The notes below the pieces were generated by a model that saw only the letters and a list, made by a program, of their open reading frames with translations, did not search any database and was not told the DNA's origin. From positions 1-21,337 of the forward strand of contig CAYZTZ010000051.1 in the NCBI GenBank assembly GCA_964481255.1: 21,337 nucleotides of DNA, given 5' to 3'. This document shows positions 7,227-13,962 of this stretch, one piece after another (the first letter of the stretch is position 1; each line of letters begins with the position of its first letter). The translations under genes and the position numbers were made by a program. This stretch comes from UBA6911 sp964481255 (lineage in GTDB: Bacteria > Acidobacteriota > UBA6911).

Positions 7227-8795
7227 ATGACTTTGAATAAAGACTTTTACCGGGCCCTGGAAGACGTCCTGGGACCCGAGAACGTTTCGCAGGATCCCGT
7301 GATAACGGAGTCGTATGCTTTCCCCATCAAGGCGGCAACGGCGCGCAAGGGCGAATATCTTCCGAGATTCGAGGCGGTCGCTCTCCCCAAGGAGACGGCG
7401 GAAGTGCAGGCGGTCATCAGGCTATGCAACAAGTTTAAGACGCAGTTTAAGGCGTCGAGCACCGGCTGGCTCTATTCCGATCCCGCGGGCCCGGGCTGCA
7501 TCAAGCTCGATCTGAGACGGATGAACCGGATCCTGGAAATCAACGAGAAAAACATGTACGCCGTGGTCGAACCTTACGTGGTCTATGCCCAGCTGCAGGC
7601 GGAGGCGATGAAGAGGGGTTTGAACTGCAACGTCACAGGGGCCGGCAGCAACTGTTCGGCGCTCCCCGTGGCGGCGCACGCCAATCTGGGGCATTTAAGC
7701 CAGAGCGGCAGCTACGGCGAGCGGAATCTGCTGGCGCTCGAATGGGTGACGGGCGAAGGGGACATCCTGCGCATGGGCTCCTTGGGGTCCTCCGGCCAGT
7801 GGTTCAGCGGCGACGGGCCCGGACCTTCGCTGCGCGGCGTCATCCGGGGCAACACGGTGCCTCTGGGGGGGCTCGGCGTGTTCACCAAGGCGGCGCAGAA
7901 GCTGTATCACTGGCCGGGCCCGGCGAAATTCCCGATCAAGGGCGTGAGCCCGCGCTATGCCCCCAGTCCCATGCCCGACAACTTTCTGATCCGTTATTTG
8001 TCTTTCGCGACCATCGACAAGCTGATGGAGGCGGTCCGCAAAATCGGCGAAAGCGAAATAGGCTTCGAGTTGATGGGTTTCAACGTCGCCATGATGGCGG
8101 CCAATGCCGCGACCAGCAACGAGGAAGATCTCAGGTATTACCGGGAATTCGCCGGCGCCGTTCAGGGACCGGGCTTCATGATAATGATCGCGGGGACGTC
8201 GCCGAGGGATTTTGAGTACAAGAGGAAGGTTCTGCAGCTGATCATGGACGAGACGGGCGCGCGGTCCTTGAAACAGGTGGAAGACCCCAGACTGGGCGCA
8301 GGCTATTTGTGGCGGTTTATCCGGACCGTGGGATCCATCCGGGAGACCGCTCGGGCTTCGGGGACCGTGGCTCCTGTCGTGGGAGGGACGGATGCCTTTC
8401 CCGTGATGACGAAATATATAATCGCGACCTCCGACGTCAAGCGGGACCTGATCCGGAAGGGACTGTCGCTGGATGAAAGCGTCGATCCCTTTATCCAATC
8501 GATGGAGCACGGCCACACGGGGCACGGGGAGATACTCGTGCGCTACGCCCCCACGAGCCCTGAATCGATAGCCGGCGTGCAGGGGACTCTGATGGAGGAG
8601 GCGAACCGCAGGGCGATCGAAGGGCGCTTCGGCGTGCCGCACCATGTCTGGAGCGACGAGGTTCACGACCAGTACGGGCCGCACGCCTGCAATTATCATT
8701 TGCTGCTGCGAAGGATAAAGAAGGCGTTCGATCCGAATCACGCTTCGGAATCGTCCAACTACATCACCGCGAAGGAAGAGGAGAGAAAACCATGA
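7227..8795 (+). CDS. FAD-linked oxidase B (VAO/4-cresol dehydrogenase-like)
   Basis: A 522-residue flavoprotein of the VAO/PCMH superfamily, distinct from oxidase A. The FAD-binding part includes ALPKETAEVQAVIRLCNK, a changed pyrophosphate loop (KASSTGWLYSDPAGPG), LDLRRMNRILEIN, VEPYVVYAQLQ, LLALEWVTGEGDILRMG and GGLGVFTKAAQKLY. The C-terminal oxidase domain ends in RRIKKAFDPNHASES rather than the common DPxxIMNPG. The relatives I can name with some confidence are the 4-cresol/vanillyl-alcohol group and GlcD-like dehydrogenases; the substrate is not readable. No leader is seen. A purine-rich AAAGGGGGGAG precedes the ATG, which is 13 bp after the Fe-S gene. The stop codon overlaps the next ATG (ATGA), which suggests translational coupling to the exported cupin. 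Confidence 0.84.
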   Translation: MTLNKDFYRALEDVLGPENVSQDPVITESYAFPIKAATARKGEYLPRFEAVALPKETAEVQAVIRLCNKFKTQFKASSTGWLYSDPAGPGCIKLDLRRMNRILEINEKNMYAVVEPYVVYAQLQAEAMKRGLNCNVTGAGSNCSALPVAAHANLGHLSQSGSYGERNLLALEWVTGEGDILRMGSLGSSGQWFSGDGPGPSLRGVIRGNTVPLGGLGVFTKAAQKLYHWPGPAKFPIKGVSPRYAPSPMPDNFLIRYLSFATIDKLMEAVRKIGESEIGFELMGFNVAMMAANAATSNEEDLRYYREFAGAVQGPGFMIMIAGTSPRDFEYKRKVLQLIMDETGARSLKQVEDPRLGAGYLWRFIRTVGSIRETARASGTVAPVVGGTDAFPVMTKYIIATSDVKRDLIRKGLSLDESVDPFIQSMEHGHTGHGEILVRYAPTSPESIAGVQGTLMEEANRRAIEGRFGVPHHVWSDEVHDQYGPHACNYHLLLRRIKKAFDPNHASESSNYITAKEEERKP

Positions 8796-9373
8796 GTTCC
8801 ATCAGAAAAAGGGAGGGGGAGATATCCCGAAGGGAATTCGCCTTATCCCTGGGCGCCGCGATGCTGTCGGCGGCGGGGCCTCCGGAGGCATGGGGCGGCG
8901 CGCCGATTCTACAGGCCCAAGGCGGTAACAAATACGCGAAGTATTTCGTCAGGGCCGCGGCCCCCCAGCCGGAAGCCAGGGCCGCCCGCGGAGGGGATCT
9001 CAGCAAGCTCGAAACCCCGAAGCTGCACTTTATTTTGGGATTGAACAACAAGGTGGCCGAAGGCTCGATTATGGTGAACTGCTCCTGGATCTGGGCGGGG
9101 GAGGATCCCGGAAGGATGGACGCCCACGCGCATCCCTACGCCGAAGTCATAGGGTTCGCCGGGGGCGACGCCAGGAACGCGGATGATCTCGGCGCGGAAG
9201 CCGAAATGTGGATGGATGACGAGAGGTATATCCTCGACAAGAGCTTCCTGGTTTTCGTCCCGTCGGGACTGAAGCACTGCCCTCTGATACTGCGGAACAT
9301 AAAGAAGGATATCTTCCACTTCGACATTCAGCTGACGCAGGGCGAATTCCGCGCGGTCCCTCTGGGAAGATAA
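8792..9373 (+). CDS. Cupin-domain protein with Tat-type leader
   Basis: A 193-residue protein. The N-terminus has a twin-arginine motif (SRREFAL, residues 12-18) followed by a short hydrophobic, alanine-rich stretch, so export by Tat is likely. The rest is a small beta-barrel with cupin motif 1 as HAHPYAE (His112, His114, Glu118) and motif 2 as PSGLKHCP (His162), the usual four metal ligands. Its start overlaps the stop of FAD oxidase B, so it is probably part of the same operon. It closely resembles the convergent cupin at 9471-10073, which shares HAHPxxE, a GG-x-N-x-x-D-x-G segment and GLxHCPL. Exported cupins of this size can be dioxygenases, isomerases or ligand-binding proteins; the activity is unknown. 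The Tat leader may mean that the protein folds with its metal in the cytoplasm. Confidence 0.78.
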   Translation: MSSIRKREGEISRREFALSLGAAMLSAAGPPEAWGGAPILQAQGGNKYAKYFVRAAAPQPEARAARGGDLSKLETPKLHFILGLNNKVAEGSIMVNCSWIWAGEDPGRMDAHAHPYAEVIGFAGGDARNADDLGAEAEMWMDDERYILDKSFLVFVPSGLKHCPLILRNIKKDIFHFDIQLTQGEFRAVPLGR

Positions 9374-9387
9374 ACGGCGATGGACGG

Positions 9388-9460
9388 GGGACAGGCTGCC
9401 TTGCTCCCGGGTTAACCCGCGAATGAATATCCGCAGTTCGACAATGACGCAGCCTGTCCC
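9388..9460. repeat. 12-bp perfect inverted repeat between the convergent cupin genes
   Basis: GGGACAGGCTGC at 9388-9399 is the exact reverse complement of 9449-9460, with a 49-nt centre that contains another palindrome (CGGGTTAACCCG, 9408-9419). It fills almost all of the space between the two convergent stop codons. It could act as a bidirectional transcription barrier, but there are no T-runs. It could also be a small mobile-element relic; ACAGGCT also occurs in the repeat near 1285. Confidence 0.55.
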
Positions 9461-9470
9461 GCATCGGCTC

Positions 9471-10073
9471 CTACTTGGGCGGCGGCGGCGGAGGCGCATT
9501 GGGGTCCACCTTGACTCCCAGCTGCTCCTGCGGAAGCGTCGCGTATTTGCCCATGGTCAGAATAACCATGAACATGAAGGGCTTATCCACTCTCTTGAAG
9601 TTCAGCGGACAATGAGGCAGTCCCGGCGGGATGACCACGAAGCATGTGCTGTTGATGATGTGCTTTTCATCGCCCAGCGTCAGTTCGACCTCCCCGCCGA
9701 AGTCGCGGATATTCAGAGGATTTCCCCCGATGAAAGCCAGGATCTCATAGCAGGGGTGCGCGTGCGGCTCGTGAACCATGAACAGGGGTTTAGTCATGCA
9801 GTGATAGTTGACATGCAGGTCGATATTCAAATTGTCGAAGTTGGAGAATATCGAGTCCACGAAATGTCCCTTCTTGACCAGCCTGTCTTCCTTGATGATC
9901 AGGTTGCCGTATTTTGAAGCGGCCGGATTGGCGGCTTCCTTCGCTGTTGCCGCAGGGATCGGGGCGGCGACCGATACGGCTTCCGGAGTCGCTGCCCCGG
10001 GTCTGCCGGGGAAATTCGGCGAAGCCAGCAGGATCGCGAGGGCCGCAAGAAGCAAAAACGAGTATTTTTTCAT
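9471..10073 (-). CDS. Cupin-domain protein with Sec-type signal peptide
   Basis: A 200-residue exported cupin. The start at 10073 is chosen because AAGGTG precedes it and the protein then opens with a classic Sec signal (MKKYSFLLLAALAILLA). A longer in-frame start would add 17 residues before this signal. An alanine/proline-rich linker of about 30 residues leads to the barrel. Cupin motif 1 is HAHPCYE (His104, His106, Glu110) and motif 2 is PPGLPHCPL (His154). The tail is a run of prolines. It is a divergent paralogue or homologue of the Tat-leader cupin that it faces; the two genes converge across the 9388-9460 inverted repeat. Export by different routes may reflect different cofactor loading. 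The enzymatic or binding role is unknown. Confidence 0.78.
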   Translation of the reverse strand: MKKYSFLLLAALAILLASPNFPGRPGAATPEAVSVAAPIPAATAKEAANPAASKYGNLIIKEDRLVKKGHFVDSIFSNFDNLNIDLHVNYHCMTKPLFMVHEPHAHPCYEILAFIGGNPLNIRDFGGEVELTLGDEKHIINSTCFVVIPPGLPHCPLNFKRVDKPFMFMVILTMGKYATLPQEQLGVKVDPNAPPPPPPK

Positions 10074-10148
10074 TTCGCACCTTCCGTGGTTGGGTTGATA
10101 TCGGTTGGGTCCCTTATAGCGCAAGCGAATGGGCTTATCAAGCAGGCA

Positions 10149-10181
10149 AAGATAAACGGAGCCCGGAAAGGACGGGCTCCG
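10149..10181 (-). terminator. Rho-independent-type terminator (minus strand)
   Basis: A perfect 9-bp GC-rich stem (CGGAGCCCG/CGGGCTCCG, 10157-10165 and 10173-10181) with a 7-nt loop. Read on the minus strand it is followed directly by TTTATCTTT. It would stop leftward transcription arriving from the 343-residue protein gene about 360 bp upstream and insulate the Sec-leader cupin gene. The plus-strand side has no T-run. Confidence 0.6.
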
Positions 10182-10293
10182 CGGTTGCGCGTCTCAAGGT
10201 GTCCGGAATGACCGCTGTCCCCCGATCGTCCAAACCGTGACTGTTTGTCATGGGTGGCAGTGGCGGCTGTGGATAAGCGGACTTGAGGCCTAG

Positions 10294-10392
10294 CCAAGGG
10301 GCTTCGCCCCTTGGAATCCCCGCGCGCCGGGGAATGTTTCGCATTCAATCATCCTATCGGGCGCGGTGATTTCTAAGGGCAAAGACCCTTGG
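10294..10392. repeat. Composite REP-like palindromic element (two inverted units plus apex hairpin)
   Basis: The left unit starts with a 9-bp hairpin (CCAAGGGGC, loop TTC, at 10294-10314) and runs through a CCCCGCGCGCC stretch to about 10330. An inverted, degenerate copy of the same unit occupies 10343-10392. Between them is an apex hairpin (GAATG/CATTC, 10332-10346). The whole ~99 bp could fold as one branched cruciform. The right unit matches the copy at 15244-15295 over about 50 bp, with five mismatches and a 2-bp gap. Doubled inverted units of this kind are known as REP doublets or BIME-like elements. Confidence 0.7.
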
Positions 10393-10540
10393 CCGGCAAC
10401 CCGGCTGGCGCATTCGGTTCGGCATTCGCATCACGGCAGCTTCGCGATTTTTGAAACAATACGGGTCCAGAGTGAGTCCGCTCCTCGCCGATGAGAGGCA
10501 TGGGGAGTGCACCGTACCGCTGCTGTTCCGCTTTGTTGGG

Positions 10541-11572
10541 CTATTTGCCCTCCTTCTTCTTTAGCAACAGCTCGTATGCTCTATCCCTCATTTTAGGTTG
10601 CATCTTTGCCTCTGCAGCCGCGGCCGAGCCTTCTGCTTTGATCAAAGCCCCACGGTAGCGCTCGAGAATCTCACTTTCTGAAAGCGTGTCGCTATATAGG
10701 CCGCGCTCCTTCAGGTTTTTCTTCCCGTCGCTGACGACATCTTTCCAGGCGCACTGTACGAGATCCTGGACGAGCTGGGCGTTTTCTGCTCGGACCACGC
10801 CTTCGATGGTCTTCTGCTCAGGGTGGAATAGCCTCTTGCAGTAGGCGGTCGAATACCATGTCGCCAAACCCTGGAGCTCTCCTTTCGTGTGTGCGGTCCC
10901 GATGGAGTAGGCACCGAGGGCCTCGAACCCCACGATGGCGGCGCCCACGGCCAGGCCGGCCGCAACCTCGGCGAGTGTAATCTCCGCCACCCAGGCACCC
11001 AGCTCGGCCTGATAGGGAAGGGCTTTGCTCATGAACGTTTTGAGACCTGAACCCCCGACCTTTTTTGCAACCGCAATCCAGCCGGCCTTCGTCAGACCGA
11101 AGCCGCAGCCGCCGTCGAAAGCGGCCGCCAGCGTGTATTCCCTGCTCGAGAAAGCAAATTTCAAACTCTGCCACTTGCCGGCAAGTTTAATGTAGATCGG
11201 AGTTGTCGATAAGTTCGCGTTGATCTCCCAGGTGATCGGGAGCTTGGAGGACAACTTGCCTTTAAGCGAAGATTCAAGAACGACCTGCAGAGCGGTGCCA
11301 AACTGCTCGCGAGAGGCCAGTTTCACCGCATTAGTGATCTTGTCGAGCGGCTCATTCTTGAACCCGAAGCCGACCGTCGCGCTAAAGTCATCCCTGAATT
11401 TCTTCTCCGCGGTGAACTTCAGCTCGCTCGCTCGCGGGCCTGCCATAAGTTCGAGGGCGTCCGGTTTCGTCGCATCAATCTCCATAGCGACGCTGAGAGC
11501 CGGTCGAAAAGCGAAGTAACCAGCCTCCACGGGCTGTTGCGGCTTGAAGTCGTATTTAAATTTCAGGCTCAT
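10541..11572 (-). CDS. Unrecognised 343-residue protein, beta-rich front and Gly/Ala-rich hydrophobic segment
   Basis: I do not recognise a family. The first ~170 residues alternate polar and apolar residues in strand-like runs (KFKYDFKPQQ, LKFTAEKKFRDDFSATVGFGF, PIYIKLAGKWQSLKFAFSSR), suggesting an extended beta-sheet. A hydrophobic, glycine/alanine-rich stretch follows (about 205-235, with AAGLAVGAAIVGFEALGAY), reminiscent of a membrane-inserting helix or glycine zipper. The last ~100 residues are charged, helical and lysine-rich (LLLKKKEGK end). No signal peptide is seen. GAGGA lies 8 nt before the ATG. It stands alone, with non-coding repeat-bearing DNA on both sides, and seems less GC-biased at third positions than its neighbours, which hints at acquisition. 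A secreted effector or pore-type protein is one possibility and a structural protein another; neither is demonstrated. Confidence 0.7.
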   Translation of the reverse strand: MSLKFKYDFKPQQPVEAGYFAFRPALSVAMEIDATKPDALELMAGPRASELKFTAEKKFRDDFSATVGFGFKNEPLDKITNAVKLASREQFGTALQVVLESSLKGKLSSKLPITWEINANLSTTPIYIKLAGKWQSLKFAFSSREYTLAAAFDGGCGFGLTKAGWIAVAKKVGGSGLKTFMSKALPYQAELGAWVAEITLAEVAAGLAVGAAIVGFEALGAYSIGTAHTKGELQGLATWYSTAYCKRLFHPEQKTIEGVVRAENAQLVQDLVQCAWKDVVSDGKKNLKERGLYSDTLSESEILERYRGALIKAEGSAAAAEAKMQPKMRDRAYELLLKKKEGK

Positions 11573-11630
11573 CGTTCAATCCTCGTCATAAAACGAAGCT
11601 CAGAGGTTTGATCTATTCGTACGCGGACAC

Positions 11631-11660
11631 ACTTTAGAATGAAACATTGTATTGCATCAA
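11631..11660 (-). promoter_or_regulatory. Possible promoter of the 343-residue protein gene
   Basis: On the minus strand TTGATG (11655-11660) and TAAAGT (11631-11636) are 18 bp apart. Each matches 4 of 6 sigma70 consensus positions. They lie about 60 bp upstream of the ATG in locally AT-richer DNA. Confidence 0.35.
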
Positions 11661-11934
11661 CGGCCTATATGGATTTCGGCAGGCAGCCCGATAGGCCGAG
11701 AAGAAGCCCGCAGCAGATTGTATTGCCGCTCCATGAAGAGTGACAATTGAATGGGCGAGCGTGGGTATAGGCGCGGCCGCATTTTCGGGCCCACCGGATC
11801 AGGATGATCCCTTATTCGCGCTCGCAGCCGCAAACACGCGGCTCTTCCAACCCAACAGTGCAGCCTGCCGGTAGATTCATTATCTGCGCTTTCTCTGCAT
11901 ACTGCAAAAAAGTTTTGCTTTCCATTTAGACTGG

Positions 11935-11971
11935 CCAAGGGGCTTCGCCCCTTGGAATCCCCGCGCGCCGG
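11935..11971 (+). repeat. Palindromic repeat unit, copy 2
   Basis: A single unit identical over 37 bp to the left unit of the composite at 10294: the CCAAGGGGC/GCCCCTTGG hairpin with TTC loop, then AATCCCCGCGCGCCGG. It is followed 12 bp later by the heptad array, the same association seen for copy 3. Confidence 0.7.
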
Positions 11972-11983
11972 ATGCCGTAACGG

Positions 11984-12150
11984 TGCGAACGTTCGACGTT
12001 CAACCGTTGATCTTCAAAATGTGANNNNNNNNNNNNNNNNNNNNNNNNNNNNNNNNNNNNNNNNNNNNNNNNNNNNNNNNNNNNNNNNNNNNNNNNNNNN
12101 NNNNNNNNNNNNNNNNNNNNNNNNTCAAAATGTGACATTCAACCTTCCAG
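11984..12150. repeat. 7-bp-periodic repeat array interrupted by the scaffold gap
   Basis: Left of the gap, consecutive 7-mers run in phase from 11984 to 12024, beginning TGCGAAC, GTTCGAC. Right of the gap the same phase continues at 12130-12150 with ATGTGAC, ATTCAAC. Many units end in AAC or a near variant. Similar arrays lie at 15204-15238, 18901-18934 and 19534-19589. Confidence 0.55.
12025..12124. other. Assembly gap (100 Ns)
   Basis: Exactly 100 undetermined bases, typical of a scaffolding spacer of arbitrary length. Both edges carry the same 11-mer, TCAAAATGTGA (12014-12024 and 12125-12135). The true gap may therefore be very short, or the contig ends may overlap. Confidence 0.95.
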
Positions 12151-12203
12151 GTTTATTCACGGGTTGCGCTCGCGCCTGCGAACCATTATGCTCTCAGGTC
12201 CGG

Positions 12204-13322
12204 ATGGGTATGCGAGTTGTTCATGTTTTCAAGGATTGCCACCCGCCGACGACGGGCGGCATCGAACAGCATATGAGCCTGCTGTGCCGGCGTCTCTCGG
12301 AGACGGCGGACATGGCCATCCTGGCTCCCAGCCGCTCCCTGAGGCGGGTCGAGGAGACCGTGCGGGGCGTCCGGATCATCCGCGTCCCCGAGTTCGGGCG
12401 CTACGCCTCGACGCCTCTGTGCCCGACGGCGCCCGCGGAACTTCGCAGACTTCGGCCCGACGTCGTGCATCTGCATTTCCCGAATCCCATGGGCGACATC
12501 GCCTATCTTCTGGGGGCGAAAGAGAAGCCCCTCGTCGTGACCTATCACGCGGACATCATCCGGCAGAGGCTTTTTCTGCCGATTTACCGCCCCGTTCTGC
12601 GCCTGCTTTTCAAGAAGGCGCGCAGAATCATTTTCAGCGCTCCCGAAAACATGCCGCTTTCCTGCGTCCCGCCGCGGGAGCGCGAGAAATGCACGGTGAT
12701 ACCCTTCGGGATCGAGCCCGGGGCTTTTTCCCTCAGAGGGGCGGAAAAGGAGGAAGTGGACGCCCTGCGCGCCCAATCGGGGGGACCCATCGCGCTTTTC
12801 GTCGGCGCCGCCCGCTATTACAAGGGCCTCGACGTGCTGTTGCGGGCGATGAAGGGTGTCCGGGGGCGCCTGATCGCCGCAGGACGGGACACGCAAAATG
12901 AGTCCCTGAAAGAGATGGCCCGCGACCTGGGGGTCGACCATAAGACTCTGTTTTGCGGCGAAGTGTCCGAATCGCGTCTGAGGGTTCTGCTCAACGCGGC
13001 GGATGTTTTTGTGTTGCCCTCGATTGACCGCTGTGAGACATTCGGCATCGGCCAGCTTGAGGCGATGGCCTGCGGCAAGCCCGTGGTATCCACGGATCTT
13101 CCCACCGGCGTGCGGTCCGTCAACCGGCATGGCGTGACGGGCCTCGTCGTGCCCGCCGGCGACCCGGACGCGCTCGCGGACGCCCTGAACAGGCTTCTCG
13201 AAAACCCCGGCCTGCGCATGGAACTGGGAGACAACGCGCGGCTTCGGGTGGAAAAGGAATTCCGGGCCGAGCGCATGGTGTCGGCCACCTTGGAGGTATA
13301 CCGTGAAATCCTCCGGAAATAG
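12204..13322 (+). CDS. GT4-family glycosyltransferase
   Basis: About 372 residues with the GT-B layout of family GT4. The N-terminal domain opens with MRVVHVFKDCHPPTTGGIEQH, whose GGIE loop is typical, and has DVVHLHFPNP. The donor-binding domain has VIPFGIEP, FVGAARYYKGLDVLL, and an E-x7-E motif in CETFGIGQLEAMACGKPVV, then GLVVPAGDPDALADAL. Such enzymes add a sugar from a nucleotide donor, usually to a lipid-linked glycan at the cytoplasmic membrane face. I start at ATG 12204; ATG 12210 is almost as good. The upstream frame stays open through the gap, but it is repeat sequence and not protein-like. The 3' end overlaps the next gene by 20 bp. The sugar and linkage are unknown. Confidence 0.87.
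   Translation: MGMRVVHVFKDCHPPTTGGIEQHMSLLCRRLSETADMAILAPSRSLRRVEETVRGVRIIRVPEFGRYASTPLCPTAPAELRRLRPDVVHLHFPNPMGDIAYLLGAKEKPLVVTYHADIIRQRLFLPIYRPVLRLLFKKARRIIFSAPENMPLSCVPPREREKCTVIPFGIEPGAFSLRGAEKEEVDALRAQSGGPIALFVGAARYYKGLDVLLRAMKGVRGRLIAAGRDTQNESLKEMARDLGVDHKTLFCGEVSESRLRVLLNAADVFVLPSIDRCETFGIGQLEAMACGKPVVSTDLPTGVRSVNRHGVTGLVVPAGDPDALADALNRLLENPGLRMELGDNARLRVEKEFRAERMVSATLEVYREILRK
13292..13296 (+). promoter_or_regulatory. Ribosome binding site deciding a GTG start
   Basis: GGAGG lies 6 nt before GTG at 13303, inside the 3' end of the glycosyltransferase gene. It supports the overlapping GTG start rather than the later in-frame ATG at 13333. Confidence 0.65.
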
Positions 13323-13962
13323 CCTTGCGATAATGCGCACCGACGACGGGGATTTCGCCAAACGATGCCTGGATGTCCTTCTGTCGGGGTTCGGCCTGAT
13401 CCTGTCTTCGCCCCTCTGGCTGCTCGTAAGCCTCGCCGTCCTGATAGAGGACGGCCCTCCGGTATTTTTCCGCCAGAACCGTTGGGGCAGGGGAGGAGGG
13501 ACGTTCCGTGCGCTCAAGTTCCGGACGATGCGAAAGGACTCGGCAAAGGAGCGGTCGGTCCAGGCGTCGCATTCCGACCCCAGGGTCACACGGGTTGGAA
13601 AATTCCTGCGCGCGTGCGCCATGGACGAGCTCCCGCAGCTGTGGAACATTTTCCGCGGCGACATGAGTTTCGTCGGGCCGCGAGCCCTGCCGATCAACGA
13701 AATACAGTGCTCGGCCGGGGACAGGGACGTCCCGGACGAGCAGATCCGGGGATTCAGGGAGCGCCTCGCGGTCCGGCCGGGATTGACGGGCATCGCCCAG
13801 ATATACGCGGACCGAGACGCGACGCGAGCCCGCAAATTCCGCTACGACCTGCTGTACATCCGCCGTCGCAATTTCCTTCTTGACCTGCGCCTGATTGTCC
13901 TGTCTTTTTATATCAGCTTTATGGGACGATGGGAGGCCCGGGGCGGCAAGCTCAAAAAATAA
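13303..13962 (+). CDS. Initiating sugar-phosphate transferase (bacterial sugar transferase, PglC/WcaJ C-terminal type)
   Basis: A 219-residue monotopic phosphoglycosyl transferase of the short PglC-like form. It has an N-terminal reentrant/membrane helix (FAKRCLDVLLSGFGLILSSPLWLLVSL), GPPVFFRQNRWGRGGGTF, the LKFRTM box, the catalytic Asp-Glu in AMDELPQLWNIFRGDMSF, VGPRALP, and RPGLTGIAQI. Members transfer a sugar-1-phosphate from a UDP-sugar to a polyprenyl phosphate, which is the first membrane-committed step of glycan assembly. Arg/Lys-rich residues lie near the C-terminus. It overlaps the GT4 gene by 20 bp, so the two are probably co-translated and act on the same glycan. Which sugar it uses cannot be read from sequence. 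Confidence 0.9.
   Translation: MKSSGNSLAIMRTDDGDFAKRCLDVLLSGFGLILSSPLWLLVSLAVLIEDGPPVFFRQNRWGRGGGTFRALKFRTMRKDSAKERSVQASHSDPRVTRVGKFLRACAMDELPQLWNIFRGDMSFVGPRALPINEIQCSAGDRDVPDEQIRGFRERLAVRPGLTGIAQIYADRDATRARKFRYDLLYIRRRNFLLDLRLIVLSFYISFMGRWEARGGKLKK

Larger units (their letters stand above)
10074..10540. other. Repeat-rich intergenic region
   Basis: A 467-bp non-coding stretch between two minus-strand genes. It contains a minus-strand terminator-like hairpin (10149-10181), the composite palindromic element (10294-10392) and a small GCCGG/CCGGC hairpin just after it. Short frames crossing it arise from the repeats and show no family features. Confidence 0.6.
11573..12203. other. Long non-coding stretch with repeat copy, heptad array and assembly gap
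   Basis: About 630 bp (including 100 Ns) between the minus-strand unknown gene and the plus-strand glycosyltransferase. It holds the likely leader of the unknown gene, an apparently non-coding segment (11661-11934), a palindromic repeat copy (11935-11971), the heptad array and the gap. An open frame at 11657-11938 would need to start inside the repeat and has no family features. Confidence 0.6.

Noticed and set aside
7695..8741. Minus-strand open frame of 348 codons
   Set aside because: It is antisense to FAD oxidase B and has no family features.
10294..10314. Reading the GGGGCTTCGCCCC hairpins as rho-independent terminators
   Set aside because: None of the copies is followed by a T-run. 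Copies share flanking sequence well beyond the stem, so a repeat family explains them better.
11657..11938. Possible 93-codon minus-strand gene
   Set aside because: It would begin with TTG inside palindromic repeat copy 2, has no clear ribosome binding site and shows no recognisable domain. It may be fossil sequence.
11984..12150. CRISPR-like array
   Set aside because: Units are only 7 bp with no spacers and there are no cas genes in the window.
11952..12203. N-terminal extension of the glycosyltransferase through the gap
   Set aside because: The extension would be translated from the repeat, the heptad array and Ns; the conserved GT4 N-terminus begins at 12204-12210.
12186..13835. Minus-strand open frame of 549 codons
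   Set aside because: It is antisense to two motif-bearing genes (GT4 and sugar-phosphate transferase).
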